Shown here one piece after another: positions 1-11,669 of a stretch of 44,217 nucleotides of DNA. The position numbers and the translations under genes are program-made. The number at the start of each line of letters is the position of its first letter. The stretch's first letter is position 1. This stretch comes from Acanthaster planci. Taxonomy: Eukaryota; Echinodermata; Asteroidea; Valvatida; Acanthasteridae. Under the pieces are notes generated by a model. The model was given only the letters and a program-made list of their open reading frames with translations, had not been told where the DNA came from and ran no database searches. Where the stretch lies: contig NW_019091409.1 in assembly GCF_001949145.1 (NCBI RefSeq), positions 960,331-1,004,547 on the forward strand. The letters are read 5' to 3'.

Positions 1-788
1 TACATCATATAGGGTGACATACATGTACATGTACCAGTACATGTACATGGTTTGAAACAGGTACAGGAGCGTCATAACACTTACACGTAGAAATATAGAT
101 CCATAATTATTACAGTAGCTCAGGTAGTCAAACCAAGATACTGGGGTTTTCTCCTCACTGGTCCTGATTTAAGTCAGTGCCTGAATCAACCATTAAAAGC
201 CCAAGCATGGTTGAACTGCACTGTGAGTAGTCTGTAATATTACAGGGCAAGACTGGCCACGCCAGCCAGAGATGTTTCATGTTGGCTGCCTGCATTAACT
301 TGGGAATGTGTCCAAGCTACAAAGGGGGAAGGAAGAATCAGAAAGCTGGCCCCCTGCCTATCCCATTTTCCCTTGTTTTTCCTGGGAAAAAAACAACAAA
401 AAACTGTCAGATAGATTTTCATGCACTATAAGTATTCATATCAGACACAATAGCCTCCTACATGTACACACATACATGTGCCATCACTTAGAATGCACTT
501 GTCATCACAAGGCTAACGTAACAAGTGAAATCGACTTTGCGAAATGGTGCATAGAACAAGCAACATTCAAACACCTGCTCAATCCAAACAAAAGGAAAAA
601 TAAAAAGAAGTTAATGTACCCCAAGCTGAACCAAGAGAGGGCCCAAGTTCGGCAGCCGATTTCACGATATACATTGTACGTGTTTAAGCCTTGCACCAAT
701 TGGTTTTTTGTGTACTTGGATTTAAATAAGTTTTAAGTGTAATGTGCCTTTGATCACTTCGGTAGGAAGGGCCCGCTATAAATTCTAA

Positions 789-819
789 ATTATTATTATC
801 CTTATTATTATTCTTATTA
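789..819. repeat. Imperfect TTA/TAT microsatellite
   Basis: Interrupted runs of TTA/ATT triplets with two C interruptions. A simple sequence repeat in the intron. Confidence 0.8.
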
Positions 820-1350
820 CCACAAATTTATGCTGTAGCTACGCAATGTACCTTTTTTACATTCAATTTCACAAAAAGTTGCATAGCTTCACCACATTTT
901 AATCATATTGAATTTCTTGATCCAGGACAAGAACAGCTTTTATGATGGCTGCTCCTTTCCAATATAACAAGTTATCAGTCATTGAATCACCTATGTCCAT
1001 AATGTTGAAAAGGTTTTCGTCTTTGCTTAATCGGAACCAGACAGAAAATGTTGCACAAGTTTTTCATGACCTTCTCCCACAAAGTTGTACGTTTCTCATA
1101 AGTTGAGCAATAATGAAGCTTAACCAAACATGATAAACTAGTCAAATCATTCATTTGGGCTTCGTTTGGCACAATGTACACCACCTTAAATAACTTCATA
1201 AGTTACGCCATAATTTGTTGTGTAATTCGCAGACTTATGCAAGTGCGTCACTTTCATGGAATCAGTCTTAATTTGTTGCTCAAGTTGCACAAATAACGTG
1301 TTATAAGTGGAGTTATGCCATTGCGTGAGGTTTCATGTAATCTGTCCACA

Positions 1351-1500
1351 AATGGCTATGACATGCATGCATTATGGTTGCATCGCTACCAACAAAGTGA
1401 ACACTGTACTCCCCACCAACCTGGCTCTTTTCAACTGATGAGGGGGTGCATCTGCTCAAGGAAGATAATACTTCATTGTTGAAACACCACAGGCGGTAAC
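1351..1500 (+). repeat. Dispersed repeat, copy A
   Basis: Resembles 27690-27830 in the same orientation. Shared blocks include CTATGACAT near the start, GCTACCAA, GCTCTTTTCAAC and GAGGGGGTGCATCTG. By eye the core is roughly three-quarters identical, with small indels towards the end. In the block after CTATGACAT, copy A has TG or CA at several sites where copy B has CG, as expected from deamination of methylated CpG. No ORF and no clear terminal repeats. It is probably an old non-autonomous mobile element, but the family is not recognised. Confidence 0.65.
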
Positions 1501-3262
1501 CGCAATCAAAGCATGTTACTTACATGTACCTGTTCATGTTAGAGATAAGATATTTTCCAGTTATCTAGTTCAGTTGATGAATGCCTACATGTACATGTAT
1601 GTCAGTTTGATAATATTTAAATGGAGATATCAAACTGAAACTTTTGCGTGTACTTAGATCTGGTGGGTCAGCAAAATTCTACCGGTGGGTAGAACCAGCC
1701 AGCAGGACTTGCACAAGATGTATTTCAGCTGGCCATTATGTTTAGGTTTCGCACAACAACGGTGGCATGACTTCCCAATAGTTTTGTGATTTTTTTTCCT
1801 CAAGTCATAATTATGTCTGTTGCTCATTAGAGCTTATTAATGCTGAATATGATGTCTAATGCATTTTTCTAACAAGTCCAAAACTCACATGGCCTTGTTC
1901 CGGTACATGGAATTATACAATGGTACTGTAGTTTTGTCTGCATCATGGCAAACAGCGATTTGGGCATCAGAAATTCACAGTCAAAATCGGACAAACTTAC
2001 TGCAGCGTCTGTGATGAAAGAGGATCGTTTGCATGCATTGGAGTCTGACCTCTGTATGTACATTCTTTTGTGGGAGGACATGTACTTTAGAAAGCATTTT
2101 TGAAATGCAATCTTTCAAAACCAGTTATTCAGTCAGATGTTCAATCTATGATTTCAGTGATGAGTAAGTCCACATGTAATTGTGTTCTGCAGCATACATG
2201 TCAGTAGATTGGTTTGTGCAAGTTGAGATTTAATTAAGGTATGGGTCAGGTTGCACAATACATGGAATGCATCACAGTCATGCACATTGTGAAATGCCTA
2301 ACAAAAGTCAAACTGTGCATGGATATGTGCATTTACTTTACATTGTTAACCACATCATGCAGGATGGCTTGTAAACATACATGTACAGGGATGTCCTGTC
2401 TTGTAACACTGTACGTTTGAACATGCTCGGGCAAATGCTGTACATGTACATGTATGTGTGATGTCCCTGCGCTTGAGTGACGCACACATGGGCTCAAACT
2501 AGTGTTGTCCATAGTTTCCAAAAAGCAACGAAGTTGCAAAAAAATGTTGAGCAAATCTTAAACGTGCACAAGTACATGCACATGTATGACCACCAAGGGT
2601 CAGCATTCATGATGTCCAACTTTGAATAGAACTGTGATTTTGGTATCTTGTCTTTTCAAATAGTCAATAATTTTTGGTTGAAAATTAATGTTGTGCCTTG
2701 GATGAGTTTGCAAGTGGTTAACGAGAATTTGAGGTTTCCTGCCATGGAAGCTCACAGGAGGTGTTTTGTTTGTGAAAGGCAACAAGTCCAAAGATTGCAA
2801 ATTTTCCGACAAATTGAAGATTTCAGCGATGCAGCCATACATCTGGTTCCCAGGATTGCACATCCTCCCTTACATGTAGGCTCACATGTGTGTTATCATT
2901 GGGCTACAGTACCTTGTCAGGGCTGCAGTTAGCAGATACTGGTAGTTCATCAATAACATTAGAAAAACTTTCTTTTTATCATGCATGGAACATAAGAATG
3001 AATGTGTAATACAAGGATGTAGATGTAATTTTCATTTTGTGGCTTGAAAAGCATCTGCAGTTTCCAAGAGTTGGGACAGACCTTTCCATGGTAAAGAAAA
3101 CAGAAGAGAAAGCGTTCCCACAAAATGTCAGCACAAAACTCCATTGTCCTTTCCATAAGCTTTCAATGCTGTAATGATCACTTCCATGCAGGCTTTGCAT
3201 CATTGGGGACTTGCCAGATGGTTTGAATGTCTTACCTCTTTCTTCTTTGATTTTGGCCGCAG

Positions 3263-3421
3263 TCAATGCCATTCATCTTGGGTCACTTCTGGCTGCAAAT
3301 GGCTACTTCTTCCCAATAACCGACCACGTCCTCACACTCAAAGATGACAACACTTTCTACAGGTTTCAGACACCCTACTTCTGGCCGTCAAACTGCTGGG
3401 AACCCGAAAATACAGACTATG
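3263..3421 (+). CDS. RGS7: RGS6/7-type exon: C-terminal DEP domain into DHEX
   Basis: The exon is 159 nt. It starts with two bases that finish a codon from an upstream exon (phase 1 intron), gives 52 complete codons, and ends with one base of the next codon. The peptide begins [14 protein letters not shown], continues [14 protein letters not shown] and ends [14 protein letters not shown]. These match the last helix and wing of the R7 DEP domain and the start of DHEX. In the family this surface contacts the membrane anchors R7BP/R9AP and packs against G-beta-5. The acceptor is AG at 3261-3262 behind a T/C-rich tract; the donor is GTAGGT at 3422. Substitutions relative to remembered vertebrate RGS7 are conservative (S, N and T in place of T, H and S). 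Nothing is missing or frameshifted. The in-frame codons upstream of 3263 and after 3421 are intron read-through. Confidence 0.97.
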
Positions 3422-6372
3422 GTAGGTTGGCTCTAACTGACTTGTTCTCCAACAACGTGAAACCTTTTTTATTTTCCCTGCTCCATATGAAACAAAGTGC
3501 AAGAGAATTATCAGGCATACATTGAATATTTTTTTCTACACTTCTTTAGTGTTTCTGCTGTATTTTTCCTTGTTTCCTCCCAAAATATCATTTGGGGTGT
3601 GTTTGAGGGGATGAGCTACATGTACCGGTGTACTTTGCTTCATGGACCATGAATTTTCTTGTCACACCTAATAGTTATACTTTCTCTTCCCCGTCCCATT
3701 TAAAGCCATACCCATGCTACAAATTAATAGTGGGAAATGCTTTAGAACTGTTAGATTTCACAATATTTAGGGATTTGAACTGAGGTAAAAGGAGTGAAAG
3801 AAATCATTTCTAAAAAACTTTGATGTTGAGTTTTGAGATGTAAAATAATGGTGACTGTAAAGATTTTTCATGTTTGTCTCACTGATAAACGCTCTTAGTC
3901 TATCTCTGTATATTATTTGTGTTGGTTTTTTGGATGCCTTAAAAAATAAAAAAACCCTGTCATTGTTGCAGGCTCCTTGATAATTTTGGTATCCTTTGTC
4001 TGTGATCTTACACCCTGCATGACCTGCATTGCACTATCCTCTGTATGGGCCCAGCCTAGACACATTGCCGCCGTCCATGACACAGAGAAATGTGGAGAGA
4101 TCGAATGATGAATGAGCAATGTGGGAAAAACCATCCAGCAGACTAAAAATGATAATAACAATTCTCAATATGCATGAACTGCTTTCTTTAGTACAAATAC
4201 CAGTAATATTCATTAATTCAAACCAGACATGATCTGCCTTGTTTGAGACAACTGTCCAGAAAATTCTTTCACTGGGACTTTTTTACATCAAATTGTACCC
4301 TAATTCTATGGATAATGGGGTTAACCAATCCCCTGGTCTGCGCCATACCTGATTTGGATTGTGGCAACACTCTGGGCTTAGGAGCCTTTCACCGTCCAGA
4401 GGGTAACTGAAAAGACTTTTTATCTACATGTACAATATATTTTTTTCCTGTTAACGAGCTTAGTTCTAAAGTTGCTGTTGAAGCTTTTTTTTTTCATCTG
4501 TTTGAAAAATGTAAATGTTTCATCTGATTTTTTTAAAAACCTGATAATAACTTCCAGTACCTTTCAGCCAAGCTATTTCCTGATGTCCTTTCATGTGTTT
4601 AACATAAAAATTGGTACAGCAAGTTACTGCTGAAACAGCTGAAATGGATTGGTGCAATTCATCCTGCGAAAATTGTCTTTGCTTTTTCATGTATACATTG
4701 TGACTTCAGTTATGTCAACAGTTGAAATTGTAGCCAATCAAACTTAGCATGGCTGAACCAGTATTTAATGTTATCCAAACAGAATGTCTGTCCAAACATC
4801 TCTGATAACGGTACCACTGAAAAGTGCATGGTGGGGGGTACAGAGCCTGACCTCTGGCATTTTCAAAGCAGCCCGTAAGTTTGTACAAGAGCCACAACTT
4901 GAATGAGAAAAAAAAATCAGTTCTGCTTTCAGTGGAAGCTGATGGATTGGGCTTCCAAAAAGACTGGACCTCCTGCCAAGTTTGTAACAGCGGGAGCAAA
5001 ATTCGATAATATTGGCATTTTCGTGTATGGCACTCTCGTTGCATGATCAGTGCCCTTTGCGTGATGTCATTATTTTTGGTAGACAGGCTTTGTATGGTTA
5101 TTCTGCCCCCCCATCTGTCTCAACTCTCCAGGGTGCATAGGCAGTCACATTACTCACTCTGAGTGGGTAACGCAAGGGCCACACTTTTAGCCATAACCAC
5201 TTCAGCTTAGCAATACAGGTACTGTTCTCGTACTACTGGTGCAAGTCGGGGGGGGTGTACGGTAAGTGTGGTTTAGAACCCCCTGTCAATGGGTACAGGC
5301 AATGGGAGAAGATCCATTTGCTTCGCAAAGAAATGACGTCAACCAGCCAAATTACATCCCACAGTGTCTCAGCCGGTAACCTTTTTCTTACATAACAGGC
5401 CAAATTTATGTATACTTACATTCAGTGAGTGTGCTTGTTGAACACTCGCCTGACCAGTAATGGACTTTATTAGACAAACAAAGCAGGGGCGCTCTTGCAG
5501 TCACTGTGCCAAAGTGTGGGTTCAAAGTCAGTGAGTTACACTTGTGTCCATGTTTTAGAACCTGCATGGCCAGAATTACTCTCCATTAAGTAACAAACAT
5601 GCCACCTATGGAAGAAATCTTTATCGGTTCATCGTACATGTACTTTCACAAAGGACCAGGTACAAAAAGTCTGCCTACACTGAGGTTTGACACTGGTACA
5701 TCCTGTACATTTGCGTGATCATATTGAGTTTCTCTTGTAATCATCTTAAAACCTGCCCCATTTTTCCATTTTTATGTACAAATGCTGTTAGTTACCAATG
5801 AAGGTGGGAGATGTGTTTTTTTAACATCTGAGTCAGAAATGATGAGCCAATAACATTTAGGTTTTGAACAGATAAAGTGCACTTAGTGCCATGTTTGGTT
5901 AGAAAATTCTCGTTTATATAATGAAACGGCAGGTGACCATGTTGAACAGATGCAAATACATGTAAATATGGAACATTTATCCGGTTGGTAAGTGTGCGTC
6001 ATTTCAGTTTAAACCACACCCACTGCACACGTGCACTGCACATAGGGTTACATACATTGATCACTGTTTACATGGAACCATGGAACCAGAAGTTAACGTG
6101 CAACTTCAGCGATTGTCCAATGAGAGCCTGCAAATCGTGGCACGTCCGCCTTCGTGACGAAGTCACTTACGAGCCGGATAATGTATTGGTAAATGTATCT
6201 CTTCAGTGAGCAATTAAGGGCCAAAGCTTGTCAAAGCGTTTGCTGTACTGAAAACAAGAACTTAATTTTCTGTGAGTAATTTGCAAGTTTTTGCATTAAC
6301 GTGCTTCTTAGTAAGGCTGGTTTTGTGCATCATTATTTAATACTGGCTTTGTTTTTCTGTTTCCTTCTCAAG
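3422..6372 (+). other. Intron (2951 bp)
   Basis: Bounded by donor GTAGGT at 3422 and acceptor AG at 6371-6372 after a T/C-rich run. It splits a codon after its first base (G|CC, alanine). It contains a palindromic CRE (TGACGTCA, 5334-5341), a GGTTAACC palindrome near 4320, a G-run near 5249 and scattered TACATGTA words. No coding exon or RNA gene was recognised. Confidence 0.9.
5334..5341. promoter_or_regulatory. Perfect palindromic CRE (TGACGTCA)
   Basis: An exact match to the full cAMP-response element bound by CREB/ATF dimers, lying in the intron after the DEP exon. Two further exact copies occur in the 7.1 kb intron (33890, 35801). The match itself is seen; binding is inference. Confidence 0.35.
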
Positions 6373-6437
6373 CCGTTTATCTGTGCAAACGAACTATGCA
6401 AAACAAGTCCAGGCTGGAACTGGCAGATTATGAAGCG
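6373..6437 (+). CDS. RGS7: RGS6/7-type exon: DHEX start ([12 protein letters not shown] block)
   Basis: The exon is 65 nt. The first two bases complete an alanine codon split by the upstream intron; 21 full codons follow: [11 protein letters not shown], then [10 protein letters not shown]. This is the connection from the DEP domain into the helical DHEX (DEP helical extension) region, one of the most conserved blocks of RGS6/7. The acceptor AG is at 6371-6372 and the donor is GTAAGT at 6438, giving a phase 0 exit. Although short, the exon fits exactly between its neighbours: the preceding peptide ends NTDY and the next exon starts ENLAKLQ, as in the family. No anomaly is seen. Confidence 0.96.
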
Positions 6438-6460
6438 GTAAGTACCTCAATATATACATG

Positions 6461-6560
6461 TGTGTGGGTGTGGCCATGTGGGCGTGGCCATGACCATGTT
6501 GAAATATGGTCATGTGTATTCAACCATGACTTTTGGCATGTCCATGTGGGCATTGGCATT
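6461..6560. repeat. Degenerate GTGGCCATG-type repeat just inside the intron
   Basis: Reiterated GTGGGCGTGGCCATG-like words, with an internal inverted pair GACCAT/ATGGTC (6492-6497 and 6506-6511). The copies are imperfect and the period is irregular. It begins about 25 bp after a splice donor. Confidence 0.45.
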
Positions 6561-7100
6561 TGACGGTGAAATGATGTGTACATGCTTACATTCATACCGT
6601 ATTTAGTTTAAATAAGTCCAAAATGAGTACGGGTGTTCAGCCTGTCATTTTGACTGCACATGTCAGATGCATCATTTCATAGTACATGTATTTTGTTGAA
6701 CATCTAGAATAAAATCAAAAATAAGTGCACAAGAAAGGAGTTTGGTTTCAACCTTTATGTGATTCCAAAGTGTTTTGATGTCTTGCCATCAATTTTGTGA
6801 TGATTAAATTGAAAATGTTTAGATTGGGAGTTTTGCCTTTCACCAACATACCATAGAATTCTGTGGTATTTTGTTGGACAAAACTTCCAATGGACAGATT
6901 AATACCTTCCTAATGCATAAATTGAATCTTATAAATATGATTAAAACTGAATGACATGTTTTTTTTTCCAAGAAAACAGGGCAAAATTAGTGCAATAAAA
7001 CAACCTACAAACAACTAGTTTTCTTAAACCCTACGGTGCATATACATGTGTGGCGAGCAAGATCCACACTAAATATTCATGAGACTAGACCTAGCAGCCG

Positions 7101-7116
7101 CCACAAGAGGGCAGTA
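7101..7116 (+). promoter_or_regulatory. CTCF-like site
   Basis: The word CCACAAGAGGGCAGTA matches 15 of 16 positions of the central CTCF consensus CCASYAGRKGGCRSYR; only the fifth base differs. CTCF is conserved across bilaterians with a similar core motif. Two minus-strand words with the same AGAGGGCAGYA core follow at 8012 and 8110. The match is by eye; no position-weight score was computed. Confidence 0.45.
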
Positions 7117-8011
7117 TTCTAATCACCGCCCACACAACCACAGTGATACATGTACTTGTTCCATATTTGTGGGGACAAACACACAGCGTTTCCCCTATTT
7201 TGTGGGGACCGAAAACATTATGGCGACAGAGAAATATATCCCCATAACTTAGTCCTACTTTTCGTGACTAAAGAAATTGTCCCCTTAACCTGGTGAAGGC
7301 CTACCCACACATGCACATCACCTGTGTCATGGTATTCAATTTTGTATTGGCTATGCACGCATGAAGTTTCCAAACTGTCATTGTGTTTAACAACATGAAT
7401 AATGTGCACACGTTCTGCAATACTGAACTTAAGTCTGTACGTGTTTAAGAAAGGCTCGTTAGTGCTCGGGATTAAAACTTTTTCGTGCACATGTACGATG
7501 GTATGCAGGGGTTAGATGCCTGAGAAAAACAGAGTGTCAGTTCACACTTTTTTCTCAATGTCACCTACGTGAACCTTGTTCTCTACTGACTTTAAACAAC
7601 CAGATTGCATCGTTTCCTTATTGAGCATGCATGGCCAAGCTGTGATCCATCTATCTATTCTTTTTGAAGCAACAGCTGTTACTAGTCAACAGCTGAGCTT
7701 AAGCTGTTTGCTTATTGAAAAATTACTGCACATGATAGCCCTAATGGACAGTCCAAACGGTGCCACAGGTCCATAAGTGTACTTGGCTTTACAAATTGAT
7801 TCTCATGAAATTGTTTGACAAACCTGAGGTCATTTTACATTGGGAAAAAAAACAATATAGTTTTTGTCATGAAGGTTCACTTTTCCCCAAAGCTGAAAAA
7901 AGCATTCACAAGCCTTTTTTCACATTACTTTAAATTCCACATGTGCCCATCCAGGCAGGCACAGTCAAGGTGGCTGTGAAAAACACACTTCCTGTACATA
8001 CATGTACATCA

Positions 8012-8027
8012 TGCTGCCCTCTTGCTG
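8012..8027 (-). promoter_or_regulatory. CTCF-like site, opposite orientation
   Basis: On the minus strand this reads with core AAGAGGGCAGCA, about 13 of 16 matches to the central CTCF consensus. It is convergent with the plus-strand site about 900 bp upstream. Confidence 0.35.
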
Positions 8028-8108
8028 CAGACATAAACCCATCTGTTTCCTGCACAGTTTGTGTGCAGTGTCAGTGACATGAACTACTGGTATACAGACA
8101 AGACGGTT

Positions 8109-8124
8109 ATACTGCCCTCTTTGA
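8109..8124 (-). promoter_or_regulatory. Weak CTCF-like half site
   Basis: The minus strand contains AAAGAGGGCAGTA, sharing the 11-bp core of the two stronger sites but lacking the left half of the consensus. Supported only as part of the local cluster. Confidence 0.2.
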
Positions 8125-8179
8125 AGTAAACATATGAACTTGAATGCTATTTGTATCAGAGTGCACAGTCCTGGCTAAA

Positions 8180-8261
8180 TTGGTTGCCTGGGCACCCGGG
8201 ACAACCAAAAAATATTTCTCTACAACAAGAATTTCCACAGTTGGTTGTCCATGGACAACCA
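8180..8261. repeat. Two adjacent palindromes with the same TTGGTTG...CAACCAA arms
   Basis: The first unit (8180-8208) is an imperfect palindrome with arms TTGGTTG and CAACCAA around a CCTGGG/CCCGGG centre. The second (8242-8261) is a perfect 20-bp palindrome, TGGTTGTCCATGGACAACCA. The word ACAGTCCTG occurs on both sides (about 8165 and 8280) as a direct repeat. This resembles a small palindromic or foldback mobile element, or a dimer of one. No coding content. Confidence 0.6.
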
Positions 8262-9829
8262 GAAAAATCTGGTATAAGTACAGTCCTGATTTTTCTCCAC
8301 ACATTGTTATTTTGTATCTCAATTGGTAAATACCGGTACAGTTTTAAGAGAAATACAAGCAATGAATTCCTCGATCCAACTCACAAATTTCAGTGAGGTT
8401 TTGCCTGAGTTTGCGATGGGCCGATGTGTGTGTCATGTGAACAAACTGTATACTGTATGTGTACGTAATCCGGTTCCCTGACCTAGCCTGCAGATTCACC
8501 AATAATTCCTCAGTTCTGGGAACCAGACTAACCCGGGTGTATGGAGAATTTATGAAGAAGTACGATTTGACTTCGACATAGCGCGGGGCACTAGGAAAGT
8601 TTTATTTGTATGTTCTAAAATAATTGAGAAACCACTCAAAGAATGCCTCCCATTCTTGATGATGTAGACGTACATGTAGTCATCCGCAGGTTGCTAAAAA
8701 GCTCCTGTTCATCTCATAAATTCGCCCCTAAATATAAAGAAAGGTGCAAGTACTAACGCCCACTTGTTTCTATTCTTGCCATGAGAAATACTCGAACTTT
8801 TTTCTTCAGATCACCCTTGTCATGGAAGTACAATTTTTACAGAGTCACCGAGCGCCAGTAGGCTCACACACTCGGCCAGGACTAACAGCACTGGAGATCC
8901 GTAATTTACGCGACTGAATCTTTTGTACATTGTACATTGTACAGTATATAATGCGTACACACATATGTATCTGCTGTGTGACCGGCTAGCTTGAAGTGCA
9001 AGCCTTATGTTTAAAGAGCATTCAGGGACCATCCGGTCATTGTGTTGTGATTGGCTGCCAATGAAACATCAATATTCATACATGTGTCAGTGGGACTCAT
9101 TACAGCCATGCCTGCGTGAGCGGAAGTTGTGACTAACAATCTCCGCTATGACTTGCAGTAGCACACCTTTCACTGTGAATTTACGGCTTGACATTAAGGT
9201 TAGTACATTTTAACTTTCGGAGATAAAGGGTTTCGTTACAACTGGTGTGGGCTGGGGCGCGCAAAGTTACTGTGTCATGCATCATCGCGCGGGTTTTAAG
9301 TGCTCTACGTGTATGTGCATCGGTTTGTACAAGCTTCCAATAAATTTTGGACATTAACTTATCGAAATGCCAGTGCAACATAAATGTACAATTGTCTGAA
9401 GAGACTGACCTGGATGCAATCTTTGACAAGACTGATCCTCAAGCTACAAATCCGCAGGAAAAAAAAAGTGCATGAAACACACTGTATACATGTACATGTA
9501 CATGTACCATCAAAATCACTTTTTGATTTAAAAAAAAAAGCCCCACCCTAAAATTTTTGACCCAAAAACTTTAGAAGAAGAAACAAAAATACTACCTGCC
9601 TACCCACCCTATTTTTTTTTCAATGTAATCATGGTAATAGGAAGCACAACTATTATTTTGTTTGGCCTTAAGTTGTTTATAGAACATATATGGCTTATGG
9701 AAGCTACATGTACTTGCTCCTGTAAACTAACAAATTCGTCTGTCTAGGGAGCAAGTACTGATATTTAGCCCAATTTCAAGCCCTTATGTACCTGTATAAT
9801 ACATGTAAGTACAAGACATAATTGACCCA

Positions 9830-9982
9830 TATTTTTAGTGCAGTTTACCGTGTGTCAGCCAGAGATCATGTCAAATCTTATATTTTTAGTGCAGTTTACC
9901 GTGTGTCAGCCAGAGATCATGTCAAATCTTATATTTTTAGTGCAGTTTACCGTGTATCAGCCAGAGATCATGTCAAATCTTT
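9830..9982 (+). repeat. 51-bp tandem repeat, three copies
   Basis: Three copies with an exact 51-bp period (CAGTTTACCG recurs at 9841, 9892, 9943). The third copy differs by one G to A change. Because 51 is a multiple of three, the forward frame stays open through the array as a 17-residue repeat (SAVYRVSARDHVK). A diverged GAGTGCAGT follows. The near-identity of the copies points to a recent duplication. The open frame is most simply a by-product of the period. Confidence 0.9.
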
Positions 9983-10291
9983 CTGTTTGAGTGCAGTAGG
10001 ATTTTGTGGTTGGACACTGTTTCAATGTTCACTGCAAAACGACACTCGTGAGCAAGGTTTGATCTGGGCTACCAAGCTGAAACACTGGGCAACCACTTTT
10101 TATGAAAGCAGTTGGGGGGGGCAACCATGTTTTGAGGAGATTTGTCCAGCACTGGTTCATTATGTACATGTATGTGTACATGAAGAGACACTGCATAATG
10201 TTGATCGTCTTTTGTAATGGGGCATTAATCAGTGTTCTCTGACAATCCCCAGAAGTCTGATGTTGTAGAAGGTGTTTCCCCACAGACCTTT

Positions 10292-10307
10292 TGTGTGTGT
10301 GTGTGTG
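10292..10307. repeat. (TG)8 microsatellite followed by a T run
   Basis: Uninterrupted TG dinucleotides leading into a run of T and then G. Simple sequence. Confidence 0.85.
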
Positions 10308-10520
10308 TTTTTTTTTGAGGGGGGGTTACCTGCAGATCTCTCAGTCCTTCAGATCCTTTACAAACGTGCATTCCTTTTGGTGTCCTTTTTTTTTTCTTCA
10401 GAGTTAATGATTTTTGACAGAGATATGTTTGACAAGTATCAAAACTGGTACATGTACTTCACTTCACTTTATTCACAGATAATATAGAAAGCTAACAACA
10501 GTACATATATAGTTGATGGA

Positions 10521-10561
10521 TGGAGACCCCCAAGAAGCATTGCTTGTTGAGTGGAGGCTCC
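10521..10561. repeat. Hairpin in a probable repeat tail
   Basis: Imperfect inverted arms starting GGAGACCCC and ending GGAGGCTCC enclose a CAAGAAGCATTGCTTG core that can also fold. It sits in a TTCACTTCACTTTATTCACAG context (from about 10458) that resembles repeat-derived sequence. No family is recognised and no target-site duplication was found. Confidence 0.35.
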
Positions 10562-11479
10562 AAACTACAGACAAACATTATTACCAATTACATGTACCGG
10601 TAGCTGGAAAATATGAATACACAAGAAATGAAATATACACACAATCATGTGTAAGCTGTACCCCCAAGAGACATAACTTAATTATTAGATAAATAATTAT
10701 TTAGTAATTTATATTTATGTTTACCCTTAAATGTGAATGAACTGGTAATTTTCCTCAGTGAATTATCAATTGATTGATATTGATATTGTCAGTATGACCA
10801 CATTAATTTGTCCTTCAAGTGATGCAAACGCATCATTAATGTTTACAGTAAAATAATTACGGGTAGGATTCACATTTCTGTCCATACTTTGTGCAGTTTC
10901 TTGCTACATGTACATGTATGTTGTCATATTCCCTCTGATTCGCATCAAATGCATGATTGAATTTGCCAATTTGGTATGAACTAACGTGTAATGGTACATG
11001 TACATGCGTCTGCTCATACATATGCACATGTACATTGTACATGTACATTGATTTGCATACACATGCTTACATTGACATGAAAAGATGTCAATCTACACGT
11101 ACACGTACCGATACATAAAGTTTAGCAACATCTCAAGATACTACCCTGACTACTGTTTAGCTGTTTGACTTTGTGTTCTCTAGGTCAGATGTACACATGG
11201 TACATGTACAATTCACAAATTTGGGGGAAATATAAATGCACACAGATTCTCAGTCAATCATGGTTTACTACAGTATACAGTACATGGAGGACAAATCCAT
11301 GTTTTCCCTGTAGTCTTTAATAGACTGGGGCCGTGTCCAAAACAGGCTTCTGGAGCTGTGGATACATCTATTGTTAGTATCTTTTAATAAGCCTTGTGTG
11401 AGTTAAGTTTGAATAAAATCTGGTACACTGAGTTCTTTAAATTCACGTGAACATACATGTAAGAATTCGAAGTCTGTGT

Positions 11480-11669
11480 ACTAAAGACACTGTTGCTATA
11501 CCTCGTGATTCAGGACAAGCTTTTCCTTAGTTACTTAAGACACACCTTGCACCAATACACTGTTTTCAGTGGATAAGAAGGGCACAAAGGAGCCAGTCCA
11601 TTCCAGAGATGGTGGTCACTGTACAACACCTTGCCCCAAATCACGAGTTGAAGCAACAGTGTCTTTAGT
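11480..11669. repeat. Foldback / MITE-like element with 40-nt inverted arms
   Basis: Arms 11480-11519 and 11630-11669 are inverted copies: 34 of 40 Watson-Crick pairs, one G-T pair and five mismatches, around a 110-nt centre. The outer 18 bases (ACTAAAGACACTGTTGCT) are perfectly matched. A GAATTC word occurs outside each arm (11463, 11675), hinting that the repeat extends with a small gap. There is no transposase, so if mobile it is non-autonomous. Confidence 0.65.

Larger units (their letters stand above)
1..3262 (+). other. 3' part of the intron preceding the DEP exon
   Basis: No coding exon was found. I searched for the N-terminal DEP exon (a block like SDIVQWL) in all forward frames and did not see it, so that exon lies upstream. 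The interval holds a TTA-type repeat near 789-819, several TACATGTA clusters (31-51, 1590-1602, 2440-2456) and one copy of a dispersed repeat at about 1351-1500. It ends in a good pyrimidine tract and AG at 3261-3262. The 142-codon open frame at 308-736 has low-complexity composition and no family resemblance. Confidence 0.85.

Noticed and set aside
308-736. 142-codon forward open frame
   Set aside because: Low-complexity, basic and cysteine/histidine-rich read-through with no domain. By a rough estimate about one frame of this length is expected by chance in 44 kb at this base composition.
2600-2863. 87-codon minus-strand frame as part of a LINE or nested gene
   Set aside because: No reverse-transcriptase or endonuclease motif, and the length is ordinary for chance.
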